A stretch of DNA of 64,000 nt from Haliclystus octoradiatus (taxonomy: Eukaryota > Cnidaria > Staurozoa > Stauromedusae > Haliclystidae), in assembly GCA_916610825.1 (NCBI GenBank), contig OU744449.1:9506243-9570242 (forward strand). The letters are read 5' to 3'. The translations under genes were made by a program, and so were the position numbers. Shown here one piece after another: positions 1 to 12,400 of this stretch (position 1 is its first letter; each line of letters begins with the position of its first letter). Below the pieces are notes generated by a model. The model did no database searches. It was not told where the DNA came from and worked only from the letters and a program-made list of their open reading frames with translations.

Positions 1-3000
1 CGTCCCAGTCGATCTTCAATGCCCACAGGGAACGCATAATTAATTTGGGAACTAAGTATATTGGTGAAAGAAATCCATCAGGGGAAAACATAGAACTAAT
101 TAAGGAAAGGATTCCTCGTTTCGTGTCAGTAACTTCTAGCTTTGATGGTAATTCAAATTGAAGGATATCTTGTTTAATGTCCCAGACAACACCTAAAGTT
201 CTTTGAGAAGCATCTTCCCCTAAATCTAATTTGACCTGGGTGGCAGATTTATCAACATCAGGAATATGTTTTAAAACAGATGGTGCATTTGTTATCCATT
301 TGGTCAAAACAAAACCAAAATTTTGCAATAAAACATACAATTTAGACACAACCTCGTTCATTATTAGTAAATCATCAGATGAGTAAAGGAAATCATCGAC
401 ATAAAAGTTGTCCCTTATGGCTGCTTTAATGTTTGGATCCTCAACAAAGTTGGCAATACTGCGCAAAGCTTCATTTGCAACAGTTGGGGAACTAATTGCC
501 CCAAAAACATGAACAAGCATTTTAAATACTGCAGGTTTTGAAAAATCATTATCTAAAAACCAAAGAAAACGAAAGGCGTCTGTGTGTTCTGGCGTTACTT
601 TTATACAATGAAACATGCCTTTGATATCACTGAGGACACAGAATCGATTTTCTCTGAAGCGCAACAGACATCCTACAAGTGAATTTAACAAATCAGGACC
701 AGACAAAAGATGGTCATTTAATGATTGTTGTCGAAATTTACATGCAGCGTCAAAAACTATTCTCAGCTTATCTGGTTTACGTGGATGAAAAACAGCAAAA
801 TGGGGTAAATAATGTGTATAACGAGAACTTAAAGACGGATCTTGAACTAGAGCTGCACAACCATCATTGATATATCCTTGCATCACCTTACAGTAATCTT
901 CCTTGAACTTAGGATCAAATTCAAATTTTCTAACTAATGAAGACAAACGTTTCTTGGCAACTATTTCGTTATTTTGTAACCCTGTAAAATCTTTTTTCCA
1001 TAAAAGATCGGCTTGAAAATGCCCTTCTACAACTTTTAACGAGCTCTTCAAATTTTGTATAGCAAAAAGATCATCTTGGGAGTATGGCTTATCCAAACCA
1101 AAATATTCCTCTGACAGATCACCCGCGTTCCAAAAGGATTGTAGGGTTGGAGTTTCTAAATTATTGGCAATCACATTAATTCCACCAGAAGAACTTAAAT
1201 TTTTGCAACTACTTTCCCCTCCTAAAAGAGAACACCCTAAAGGCGTTTTTATGACAATTGGCTCCTTAGTAGAGCTTCCATTTATGGTTTCTGTTGGAAG
1301 GATGAGATCACTGTGATCGGCTCCAATCAGCATATCTAGGCGTCCCTGAGCAAAATTAGAAACATGCTCTGCGATATGGGGAAGGGATTTTATAGAAGGA
1401 GGAATGTTGGAAATATAAGGTAAAAATAATCCTTTCACGGATGCAACATTGGTCAATCGAAAACAATTTTTGGTCAAAGATTTTACTGGGACTGTAACCC
1501 GTTCACACTGTTGAACAGTTTTGGTATTGGACACAGTATTGAAATTCAACGTGTCAACATGTCCTTCAATTCCTAATTTTTGGCATATAGATGCATTTAT
1601 TAATGTAAATTGACTTCCTGTGTCAAGCAATGCATTTACTTGAGTGGATCCATTTGGTCCGATTACATCTAAAACAACAACAGGTAATAGTACTTTTGCA
1701 CTGTCTGCTAACGAAGTATGAATAGTATTAGTGACTGCTGCAGGTGCAGTCTGAACAAAGGTTGGAGCATTTTTGTGTAAAAACGTATGATGCCTTCTAT
1801 TGCAGATGGAACATATTGTTCGTGAAAAACATCGCTGGCTAAAATGACCAGGGGAAAAGCAGCGAAAACATAGCTGATTATCTTTTAAAGTTTTGATTAT
1901 TTCATCTTGCGATAAACCAGTATTTGGGCAGTTTCGAGATTTATGATTTTGATCACAAAATACACAAAAAGGGTTATTACTACTTGAAGAATTTTGATTG
2001 GTGGTAACATTTATTGAAGAAATATTTTTGGAAGGATGTACCGTTGCTTTGTGACTTAAACGTGACCATACTGGATCATTGACAAAATCTGTCTCCTTTT
2101 CCATGAATAAAACCAAATCATGAAAAGTGGCCAAAGTTTTTTGTGAATTGTTCAGTTTTCGCCAACGATACTGAGCATGTTCAGGCAGACGATCTATAAT
2201 TTTCAAAAGCGTGGATGTAGAATTTACATCATTATTATATTTCAATCTATCGAAGGTGGAAGAAGCAGCTAATAATTGATGATAAAGCCGTTCTACTTCT
2301 AGCGGAAATTTATACGACACTGGCTCATCAATACAAAGTAAATCTAAATGTGCTCTAGCAATTTTGTGTGAGTTTCCATACAATTTGTCTAATGTTGATA
2401 AATCTGTTGCATACCCTTCATCATCACGAGGCAATGAGTTTACGGATGACAAGGCATTTTGTGATAAATGTGATACTAAATGATGGAATTTTGTTGCAGA
2501 ACTTAACGTATGCCTACTATCAACCTGTGCTTTAAAGGAAGAAATAAAATCTTGATATTGAATGGCTATACCAGAAAACGTGGGAAGCTTGATTTGCATT
2601 GCAGATAACGCATCTGCAATTGATGCTAAAATTGACTCGCTTGTATTAGTTGTTAACACATTTGTTTGATCTAAAGGAGCGCCGCCTTTGTTGACATGGT
2701 GTCGCTTAATTTTTCTACTTGACGGTGTTTGTTTGCTTACTGAAGGCAAATTGCTAGGATTTCTAGGAACTGCAGATTTATTTCGCATCTCGTCGGAATC
2801 AGAATATTGACGAGCCTGATTTACGAAAGAACTTGTTAACCCTGGTGACTCAGGAGTCACTGAATGTAATAAATCGATAGTTTGATAAAATAGTGCCTCC
2901 CTATGAATGTATTGCTCACTTATTTCTACAGAAATATCGGTAGGAGATTCGTGGGCTAAAGAGTACGTCGCATTAGTTAAACTTGAAAACAAACGCTCTA

Positions 3001-3151
3001 ACCTGGTAATCATGTATTTTCTTGTTGCTGAATTTACTTTGGAAACATTCCTAGCGGCTTGTGCGATCGCATGATCAAATTCGTTTGCTTCCCGAAGAAA
3101 GTCGTCTGAACTCACCGAGTACATTTCTGCTTTTGCTTTACTTTTGCTCAT
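1..3151 (-). CDS. BEL/Pao retrotransposon Gag-Pol polyprotein, partial
   Basis: The minus strand is open from an ATG at 3151 to the left edge, about 1050 codons, and continues outside the window. In order it encodes a Gag-like region, zinc knuckles near 1.85 kb (CFRCFSPGHFSQRC, then a CSIC...H segment), an aspartic protease (LLDTGSQFTLIN near 1.62 kb) and the reverse transcriptase start (DIKGMFHCIKV near 0.63 kb; FYVDDFLYSS near 0.39 kb). The protease form and the gag-protease-RT order are those of BEL/Pao elements. The YVDD active site is intact and I read no internal stop, so this copy may be young. RNase H, integrase and the 3' LTR must lie to the left. An in-frame TAG about 45 bases upstream supports the chosen start. 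The leader before it appears to be spliced (see the intron entry). Confidence 0.93.
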   Translation of the reverse strand, partial: MSKSKAKAEMYSVSSDDFLREANEFDHAIAQAARNVSKVNSATRKYMITRLERLFSSLTNATYSLAHESPTDISVEISEQYIHREALFYQTIDLLHSVTPESPGLTSSFVNQARQYSDSDEMRNKSAVPRNPSNLPSVSKQTPSSRKIKRHHVNKGGAPLDQTNVLTTNTSESILASIADALSAMQIKLPTFSGIAIQYQDFISSFKAQVDSRHTLSSATKFHHLVSHLSQNALSSVNSLPRDDEGYATDLSTLDKLYGNSHKIARAHLDLLCIDEPVSYKFPLEVERLYHQLLAASSTFDRLKYNNDVNSTSTLLKIIDRLPEHAQYRWRKLNNSQKTLATFHDLVLFMEKETDFVNDPVWSRLSHKATVHPSKNISSINVTTNQNSSSSNNPFCVFCDQNHKSRNCPNTGLSQDEIIKTLKDNQLCFRCFSPGHFSQRCFSRTICSICNRRHHTFLHKNAPTFVQTAPAAVTNTIHTSLADSAKVLLPVVVLDVIGPNGSTQVNALLDTGSQFTLINASICQKLGIEGHVDTLNFNTVSNTKTVQQCERVTVPVKSLTKNCFRLTNVASVKGLFLPYISNIPPSIKSLPHIAEHVSNFAQGRLDMLIGADHSDLILPTETINGSSTKEPIVIKTPLGCSLLGGESSCKNLSSSGGINVIANNLETPTLQSFWNAGDLSEEYFGLDKPYSQDDLFAIQNLKSSLKVVEGHFQADLLWKKDFTGLQNNEIVAKKRLSSLVRKFEFDPKFKEDYCKVMQGYINDGCAALVQDPSLSSRYTHYLPHFAVFHPRKPDKLRIVFDAACKFRQQSLNDHLLSGPDLLNSLVGCLLRFRENRFCVLSDIKGMFHCIKVTPEHTDAFRFLWFLDNDFSKPAVFKMLVHVFGAISSPTVANEALRSIANFVEDPNIKAAIRDNFYVDDFLYSSDDLLIMNEVVSKLYVLLQNFGFVLTKWITNAPSVLKHIPDVDKSATQVKLDLGEDASQRTLGVVWDIKQDILQFELPSKLEVTDTKRGILSLISSMFSPDGFLSPIYLVPKLIMRSLWALKIDWD

Positions 3152-3196
3152 GCTGTGCCAACCAAGCCAGACCAAATTATTACCACGTACTGGAAC

Positions 3197-3850
3197 CTAA
3201 CAAAATAAAATAAACACAAAAGCAGAACAAAGAAGCATTGTTTTGGGCATCTAGCCTGGTTGTAGACCTAAATGCTGATATCAGGCCAAAGTCGTCAAAA
3301 GATCAGAGAAAATCAGATTGATATCCCACACAGAATATACTATATCTTTACTAAGCTATGCGGCATAGACTTATATTATGTTCTTAAGCATCAAAGTCTG
3401 CAGCCAATGAGCAAAACAACACAATACGCTAGCAAAAATAATTTAAAAAGTTGAGTAAATATTATTGAAGAATCGTGCCAATAAGCAAGAGGGCCGATAT
3501 ATATATCACGATTAAAGTCAAACGATCGGAAACAAAGGAATATTCAAAGAGAAGATGTCTACTAAATAAACAAAAAACTAATTCAGAAAGTAAAAAGAAA
3601 CTTGAAAATGCGTTATATTCTAATGCGTAATTTAATTGTAAAAAACACAAAGAAAACTGATCAAAAAATTGCGTTCTATTCTAAAGTGCTTTCAATGCAC
3701 AAAAGAAAACTCTAGGATTGTTTCAATCCCTGATCTAATCTGAGATACAGGCTAATAGAAACGGCGTTCTGTTTTTGTCTAGTATGCTAAAAGACAAACT
3801 AAAATAACTACTCAAGGAGTGCTAACAAATAAGCACAAAAAAAAACTTAC
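3197..3850 (-). other. Putative intron in the BEL/Pao 5' leader
   Basis: Reading the minus strand, a strong donor (CAGTG|GTAAGT) lies just inside the putative primer-binding region, and a pyrimidine-rich acceptor (TTTATTTTGTTAG|GTTCC) lies about 45 bases before the Gag-Pol ATG. Splicing would remove about 650 bases containing small frames and stops. The junctions are seen directly; their use is inferred. Confidence 0.45.
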
Positions 3851-3878
3851 CACTGATTCAGGTTCCAAAGACGGACCA

Positions 3879-4338
3879 TGTTATTGAGATAATTGCTTTG
3901 CTTTCCAAAGCCTAACGTTGACTTCAGAGGACTGTAACTGTATTTGACTGTCCGCTTGAGACCGCAAGAACAACAAGACAAGAAGTAGGCCAAGAGAAAA
4001 CTACAGCGTATAATTTTAATAACAATCTATTACGACCGTACTATGTGGCCCCAAGACGAACAGTGGATGGGAAGTGTAGCACAAGATTAGTTAAAACACA
4101 GCAATGATTACAAGTTGACCAATCACAATACAAACACTCAATATAACACTAAATTAGGGCAACAGACAAATAACCATTAGTGAATTGACAACATGACAGG
4201 AACTATGACAGTGAATGTGAAACAGTTTGACATGTGCTGTATGACTGTATGACAATATTAATGTTACTATGGTGATGACAAAGACAATGTGAATTAACAA
4301 GTTACCATGACAACAAATATGGTAAATTAGTTTCTACA
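3879..4338 (-). repeat. 5' LTR of the BEL/Pao element
   Basis: On the minus strand this 460-base block starts TGTAGAAACTAA and ends CAATAACA, giving TG...CA ends with the short inverted TGT/ACA termini of LTRs. It is followed directly by TGGTCCGTCTTTGGAACC, which has the TGG start and the position of a primer-binding site. The matching 3' LTR would be outside the window, so the boundary rests on these signals alone. Confidence 0.55.
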
Positions 4339-6411
4339 CTTTTGTCTGACCCTGATTGGACCACACATATTTCTGTTCAGACGATAAAATACTCAATTGA
4401 AACGTTGGAATAAAGAGCCGTAAATAATTGATTGGTAGGAGAATACATCATTTTCTACCTCTGCAGTAAAAAAAAAAGCTTATACCCGATCCTGCTAATT
4501 ATGTGATTAATCTGCTTTTACACCTGCAAAGTAATATAATTGAAAATAAGAGTCTTTCAAAATGGCAATATTTTCAGATTTTGAAAGAGTCATGACTTTA
4601 TCTTACCTTGATTAAATGGACGAAATACAAAATAAACCATATTTAGCATCACAGAGTAGTAAAGAACATTATCATGGAAAACTATTTGACAAATAATTTT
4701 CCACAGATAATCAACTTTTCTAATAGTTGGGGATCAAGAAGTAGCGAAATGAGCATCCAACTGTTACTATTTTTAACTGCACTTTCAAATTCTTATTCAA
4801 CAAAATGTTCATGAATCCTAACAAAACGCTCATGAATTGTTCATTAACCCTTATAAATTGTTCTGTAACTATTCATAAACCCTAACAGAATGTTCATGAA
4901 CTGTTCATGAGCCCTAACAAAATGTTCATTGACATAAACTCATGATTCTTCGCAAGGGATACCTCAATGAAGAGTTTGATGACGATGATGATCATCATCA
5001 TACACATGTCTTGGAGTCAAGATATGGAATAAAACTTTTGAACTGCTGAACTCTTTGAAAAATAATATTTTGCACATCCAAAAGGCATAATATCAGGATC
5101 AGTGTTATTTATTCACTCAGAACATGGGCTATAGAAGTAACAGGAAGGTAGGATCTGGGAGAAAAACACGGGTTTGTGTTTTGTTATGCTTTTCGAGTGT
5201 CTCACAAAGTATGTTGTGTATATTATTTTCCATAAAGATTGAGTGCCTGTGTTATATTTGATTTATAAGTTAATCAATATATTAGTTTTCTTTCCCAACA
5301 AGGTATTCTTTCTTCATGATAATATGTTGGCTGATTTGTTTGAATGTTCTAAACTCGTGTTTGTTTATCAGACGCTCCAATATACTAGTTGACCCTTTGA
5401 TGGAATTCTCTTTGCTTTCAAACGTATTCATTTTATTTATATATTGCCATTCTTTGAGTGAAAATATAAAAGACTCAATGAACCCCGCACGATTGGGAAG
5501 TTGGCTCGATTATTACCAGGAATTTTTGCATTGTTTTGTTAAGATGAATATGTTTTTATTCTTATTACAAATCATTGTAAAATATAGCAAATTGAATTGA
5601 TCCTAACTGACTGGCAGTTTGTGAAAGAAGAAATAAAAACACACTGTGTTATCAACAAGTATTCAATCAAGCATTTTCCGCCTTAAAAAGTCAATTTGTT
5701 ATCTATGGTACAAGCATAATCAGACCGCGCGGCTGTAGAACACTACAGTGTCCTATCCATGTTCTTATATAATCTGAACGACAGACTAAGTATAAAGTAG
5801 TTCCCCTGTTTCTGGAGTAGTTGAGAACTTGAGGAGCACATACAGTTTGTGTATGTGCAATTTTCTTTCTACTTTGTAATTTTATTGTAAATACAACCAC
5901 ATGGGCTTATATAAGCTTGTTTGCATGGGAACGAAGGACTGGACATCAGTCAAATTTACATACATCTGATTGAAATTACAATGAGCTTTTATTACATCAA
6001 AGTTACATACAGATAAAATACAAATTCGTGAAGCGACACGGAATCGAACCGCGGTCTCCTGCAGGGACTGCGGGCATTCTGCCATTGAATTACCATCCCA
6101 GGAAGATGAGAAATTGGATGAGTGCAAAAAAGTAAAAACAAATTGATTCAAATTATATGATATCTATTTTGCTGCTAGAATTAAAAATGCCACATATATT
6201 TTCATAACAATACATTAACCATTCCTAATTTCAATTGTAAAAGCTCATTTACTTGGTATGTAATTTAAACCCAAAAAGTTATCTGTTATGGTTTGAAATT
6301 GATGCTAAAATCAAATATTAGATAATTTTACAGTTCAACACAATTTTATAATAATTTCAAAACTCAAATTCAGATTTCAACATTTCTTTGATATTCGCTA
6401 AGATTCCTTAA
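4339..6411. other. Intergenic, no gene recognised
   Basis: This is the stretch between the retroelement and the 3' end of the DEAH-RBR gene. It contains a loose array of GTTCATGAA-type words at about 4797-4945, a short GATGATGATCATCATC palindrome near 4980, and a tRNA-like fragment near 6035-6115. No reading frame has recognisable coding character. Confidence 0.6.
6035..6115 (-). other. tRNA-like pseudogene or SINE head fragment
   Basis: The minus strand carries a good T arm (CGCGG-TTCGATT-CCGTG, the B-box region) and a D-arm-like TGGTAATTCAATGGCAGAA. The acceptor stem does not pair, and the anticodon loop lacks the usual T before the anticodon. It is therefore more likely a tRNA-derived relic than a working tRNA. 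Confidence 0.35.
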
Positions 6412-9400
6412 TCAGTAAACAACTTCACAGTATGGTTGATGGTTATAAACTTCTCCTCCTGTATTAAATATTCGCATACACCTCCAACACATGTGACTTT
6501 TGCATTTGATACATTCCATATGATTACAGCCTGAAATCTTTTCAATTCCTGCACTGCAATTAGTACAACGTTTTCTATTAGTTGGGTCCCCTCTTATCCA
6601 TACCTAAACGACGGATAGCATATAAAAACAAATAGTACACAATAAAATATACATTTTTCATTGAATTTTGTTATCATAAACTAATTTTGACTATCGTAAT
6701 TGTCAAGGATTAAATGCTTAATCAAAAAGATTTAATTATGGCATTCATTTGAAGCATCATCGTACTGCAAATGAGATGTTGAAGTACATCGATTTTAACG
6801 AGTACAGTGAAACCTGTATATAAGGGCCAGCTACGAGAGGTAGATAAATTGACCACTATTGACAGGTGGCCTTAATATACAGGTTTGATTCAATAGAAAA
6901 TACTATTCTAGACATTGCAAGAATGACCACTATAGACAGGTGGCTGCTGTATAGAGGTGACCGTTATAACAGGTTTGACTGTATTGTATTATAGCGAAAA
7001 TGATCTGATCAATCTGATCAGTTTAGAGTTATGACGCAAAATCACCACATCGACGCAGAACAAAACTTAAGGCTCAAAAACGCAATCAATCTTTCAATCT
7101 AAACTTGATATCATGTATGAGAATTTCCAATTTGATCAAACATTTTCATTTCCAACTTATGAATAAGATGGTCATGTAAATGATTTTAAATTGTGTGCAA
7201 GTTATCATTCAAATCAATCGGTACACAGTTTCCTATGAGCTATTGATATTTGCCACACTCAAGTCACTTCAAGGAAAAACTCAAATTTTTCAACGTCGTT
7301 CGTGTGCCAAATATCAATAGCTCGTAGGAAACTGTGCGTCAATTACGTAATAACATTGGGGCCAGCATTTGATATGAATTGAGACCTTCCGGACCATTCC
7401 ATCCGCCATCTCCAGATGGTACTCATTTGATGTTTTAGATAAAGTCAAGGCTGAGTTGACTTTGGGGGATTTGAAACACAGTTGATCACATATGATCCGG
7501 TCTGAAGTTTGGTTGCTCTGCCATCTGAGCTAATCCTAATTTCAGATTCAAAAATTCATAGAAAAAAATTCCTTGCACACTGCTTCTTGAAAACAGTCAT
7601 CAAGATCAACTCACCAATAGAGAACCATCTTCATCAGAATTCCACAATTTATAAATAGCACATGTGTAATCATGGTGATACACAACACAACACCTGAAAA
7701 TTATTTAGAAAATGATTAGAACATTAATTAATAAATTATTGCTTATTAATAATCACTTGAAAAAACTTGAGCCATGATTGATGGATTTGTACCATGTGTT
7801 TAGCAGTTATGTCAAGACAACCCACGGTATTCCATGGCAACCACTATAAAGCGTGCGGGTATAGGTCTATACCCGCACATGTGCGGTTATAGATCTATAC
7901 CTGCACGGCCTTAACCAAACAGCTAGAATACATGTTTTGAAAATGGCGACTAGCTGCGACAGATTGAATATTTTTCATAAAATCAAATCTAATGTATAAT
8001 CTGTAATTGAAAATCCAATTTAGAAATTCAAAAAGGTAACAACTTGGGATTTGCTATATTCAGATGTAACTTTTACTATATTTTTAATATTGCAAACATG
8101 TTTGAAAAACAATTATATTGAATTCTTCGCTTTATATTTTGAAATGATATTCGTAAGAATTTCATAATTGTAGGTAATGAAAAATCAATAAAACATTAAA
8201 TTAGAAAACAAGTCATTGTTGTATGGAAATTGATGAGAGACAGTTGATGTCCCAGACAAAGGTTATGCATGATTATCAAAATGATTACATCACTCTTTGT
8301 CCGTGGGCCATCAAAATTTAGACCCACGAGTTCTCTAACAACAAACTCGAAAATCATATCGTAAACTCGGCGGCCTCTTTTACGATATGGATTTCTCGTT
8401 TGTTGTTAGTGAACTCGTGGGTCTAAATTCCGATAACCCACTCACAAGAGTGATGTAATCCCTTATTAAATTTGTAACAAATGTGTAGTAATTTAACACA
8501 ATAAACAATCGTAATACCAAAACCAAACAATATAATAACTCAATCAATCAAACCATATAATAAACTATGTCAAACAATAATATAATATTCACAGAAGTAA
8601 TTATGTATCATTATATGTCTTCAATCACCAGTTCGTTCTTCACACTGAACTGTGCTTACGTATCGTAGTGTCAATCACAGTACCTGCCGTCAATCAATTG
8701 GCCTCTATGACTATAGCCGCAATTTACTAATACAAAATGACAGCGATTCAGCGACTTTTTTATTTCTGTCATTTGTTACAAAAAGATTAGAACATTGATT
8801 TGAACGTACCCTATTAAGCAAATTAGACATGTACACATAAATTTTACACTACAGTGCATCCCTCTCAATTGAAATTTGGATAAGTGAAATTCCCGTTTAA
8901 CTGCCACCTCGCTTTGAAACCCTATAAAACTATTTTGTGATTGAGTCCTATTGTTATACGATTTTTGATAAATGCGCTTTGAATAAACGCAATGAAAATC
9001 GTTGGCAATTATGACTTGCACTTAATAGATAACCCAGCTGTCTTCCACAGCTATATCAAGCAAATAATAAAATAAGCGAAACTTCAAAAAACAATATTTT
9101 TGGTTTTGAGGCAAAGCAAAAGGCCTTTCCTGTAAACTTGGGGTTTCACACATCTTTATCAATCTATTTATGCTTGGTGTTAATTAAAATTGAACACTTT
9201 TACATACATGTGTAATGTGTATGTACAATTAAATATTATCAATACAAACTTTTTACCTTGTACATATTTCCTTATCACAATCACCGCAACAAGAAACCGC
9301 TTGTCGATCAGATATGCCATCTTTTGCTTTGCGGAAAAGATTGACACAATCAGGAGATGGACAATTGAAGTAATCATGATCAGGTTGTGAAATAAATTCA

Positions 9401-12400
9401 TGAATAGCTAATTGCATGAATTTCTTCTTGGATGGCTCACTTTTTTGTAGGACAAATTTATAATCCTGAACACATAGTTCTTTAGCACAATCCTAAAATA
9501 AAGACAGAACAAGTGTATTGCTGATACAGCATATGCACAGTTTCTTCTCGAGGGAATCGGCCTGCAAAAAAAATTGTTGATTTTATGAACTAGTTCATGA
9601 GTGTTAAATAGATTCATGCCTTTAACATTTCAATTGTGTCTGCCAGCATTCCTTGTGTAGTAAATATGAATACAAACATGAAAAATGTGTGGTAAGTAGA
9701 GAAATTAATTAAAAATACAATGACTACATTACCTCTTGAGGACATACTAGGGGAAGTTTAGCAGCAGATATTTGTGATTGGAAACAGATATGACAAACAA
9801 GATGTCCACATAATTCAAAACGATACTTTTCATCTTTCTCTGGTTCAGTAAAACAGATTGCACATGTTTCTTCGCTGCCAAATTCGTTGTTTTCTGCTGC
9901 TAATAGTCTAATTAAATCATCAATTTGTTTTTCAATCTATAGTAGAAATAATAATTGAATAGAGAAATTTATCAACATGTAAATGCTTGAATTTCAAAGA
10001 CAGAAGATGAAAACTTGATGAATTTTACCGCCCCCTCTAAAAAAATGTGTTGAGTTCATGAACTTTACAACTTTCATCAAAGAGTTACAACACACTTACG
10101 GTGTTTATATTCATATTTACAACACAAGGAATGTTGGAAGGCACAAGTGAAGAACCGGTATTGAAAGCTCAAGCCGGAGAAGAATGTCTTCGAAGGCCGT
10201 CCAACTTTTCCGCATATAATACATATGAATACAAACATTTGCAGAATTTCAGAATTAAGTTTGTTATATTGTGGAAGGTCATTCAAATTTGTATTAATGA
10301 TTTAAAATTCTATTTCAATTCAGTGGAGTATCTACTTACTAAAATGAAACTTCACAATGAATGTAGTCTATAAAGACATATTTTGTTGGTATTATTTCTT
10401 GAATCATACGTTTTGTAACAGTAGTTTCCTATATTATTCTCCAGGATGGAGCCTCTGATAAAATTTTATCATCAAGTTTCACCAGGATCTTGAAAAAGTT
10501 TTATTCTAGAATTCCCAAACACATTGACCAACCAATCAGATTGCGGGGTTAGGTTCAATTATGTCATCATATTTTAGAATAACAGTTCATGAACACCTTA
10601 TAAACAGTTCATGAACACCTTATAAACAGTTCATGAATGTTAAATGCCTAATTGTTATGATTTTTTTCACAGAGGCATGATTGATTAAGAACCGTCCAAT
10701 GAATGCACATTACAAAAATATGCCAAAATAATTCTACAATATGATTGATGGAAACCATGTTTGGCAGTCATATCATAAATTGAATGCAAGAGTCTAGTTG
10801 AATATTTATTTCAAAACAATTCAGAATTATGCGAGAATGCAAGCAAACTAATAATCTTGATTTGCGCAATGGTTTTTAACATATAGAGAAGTTTCATCAA
10901 TATTTAACTCTTAACAAAAAAGCGAAGTGCATGAACTATTGTACATGCAAGGGATAAAATAAAATCAGAAATCTAAATGATGAATTTCCAGAAATAAAAA
11001 TGAAAATGTCGAAGTGAAAATCGAATGTGTCCACTTTTCTGAAAATCATTTTGACCTCTCTGATATTGACTTGAAGATTTCTAAAATTCAATCAAAAGAA
11101 AACTATTTATATTCACCCTGTCTACAACATTCTTGTGTCCACTTATTTCTAATTTTTGTCTCCGACCAAGGACCAGTTTAATATCATTCAATCCGTCCAT
11201 ATTTCTCAATTCTTGCAAATCACCATTGTATGTAAGAATGAGTTTCTTAAGTATCCCTTTGGGTTGAGAAGGATCATTTAAAGGCATAACATGATGACGT
11301 ATGTCTTGGTTCAATATCTCACTAAGCAATCTAGAGAAATACAATGCAAAACAAACACAACAATAAGTTGGGAAGAAGCAATGGTTAATCTAATATGCGA
11401 ATGTGAAATGGTCAATTAAATGCTAAAAAGAAACTATTTTTACGGCTTCAATGGAAATTGAACTGGCAAACAATCTCCATATCACAACAAAAACCATAAC
11501 CATGTAACATAAAACTAGGTTCGAAACACATTCAATCGTACAATTCAAACTTGACATCACCAATGACAATTTTTAATTTGATCAAGAACTTTCAGAAACA
11601 TTAACCAATTATGAGTAAGAAAGTCAAGTAAATGTTTATGAAAGGTGTGCTTGTTATTATGGAATCCGCGGTTTCCTATGAGATATTCTTTTTTGGCGTG
11701 CTTGAGACACTTCAGGGGAATAATCAAAGGTGAAAATCATTCACCGTGGCGGCTCATGCTTTTCTGATGCCTTCTTGTTTTCTCCTTACATGCCTCTCAT
11801 GGTGCTAGGAGAGCATAGTTCAAGGAAAGTGTGAACTATTAGTTAAATATCGCATAGGAATTGCCTATCATTGCGTCAATTAACTAACATCTCATGAAGC
11901 ACATACTTATTAATGAATATTTTTACGGCAGATATGGCAGCTTGTTTACCAATCAAAATCAATGCTGGCTTAATCATTGAGGCGCTACGTCTGATCACAG
12001 CTTTAACAGTTGTTTGAATTTGGCAAAGTTTGATCCAATTACTCTCGTTGAAAAATAGTCTCATATCATTATGTTCAATTGTTTCACCATTCAACAGACA
12101 CTGGAGATCTGCATGTACCGTTGATAATAATGTCAACTCTTGTGATGATAGATGTATCATACGTCTTCCCAGCACTTGTTTGACATTGAATTCGATACCT
12201 AAAATTATTTATAAAGAAGTAAACTATGCAGACAGTTACAAAAGTAGTCAAATACAAGTATATTCATTTTCTTACTCGTACAAAACACAACCCCTGCAAA
12301 AAAAGTTCAGGAGTTCATGAATAGTTCACGAACGTTAAATGGCCCTAAATTTCATAAACTGTTCATGAACAGTCATGAACCTTCACGAACAGTTCATGGG

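Noticed and set aside
6035-6115. A functional tRNA gene
   Set aside because: The T arm is good but the acceptor stem does not pair and the anticodon loop is abnormal; kept only as a tRNA-like relic.
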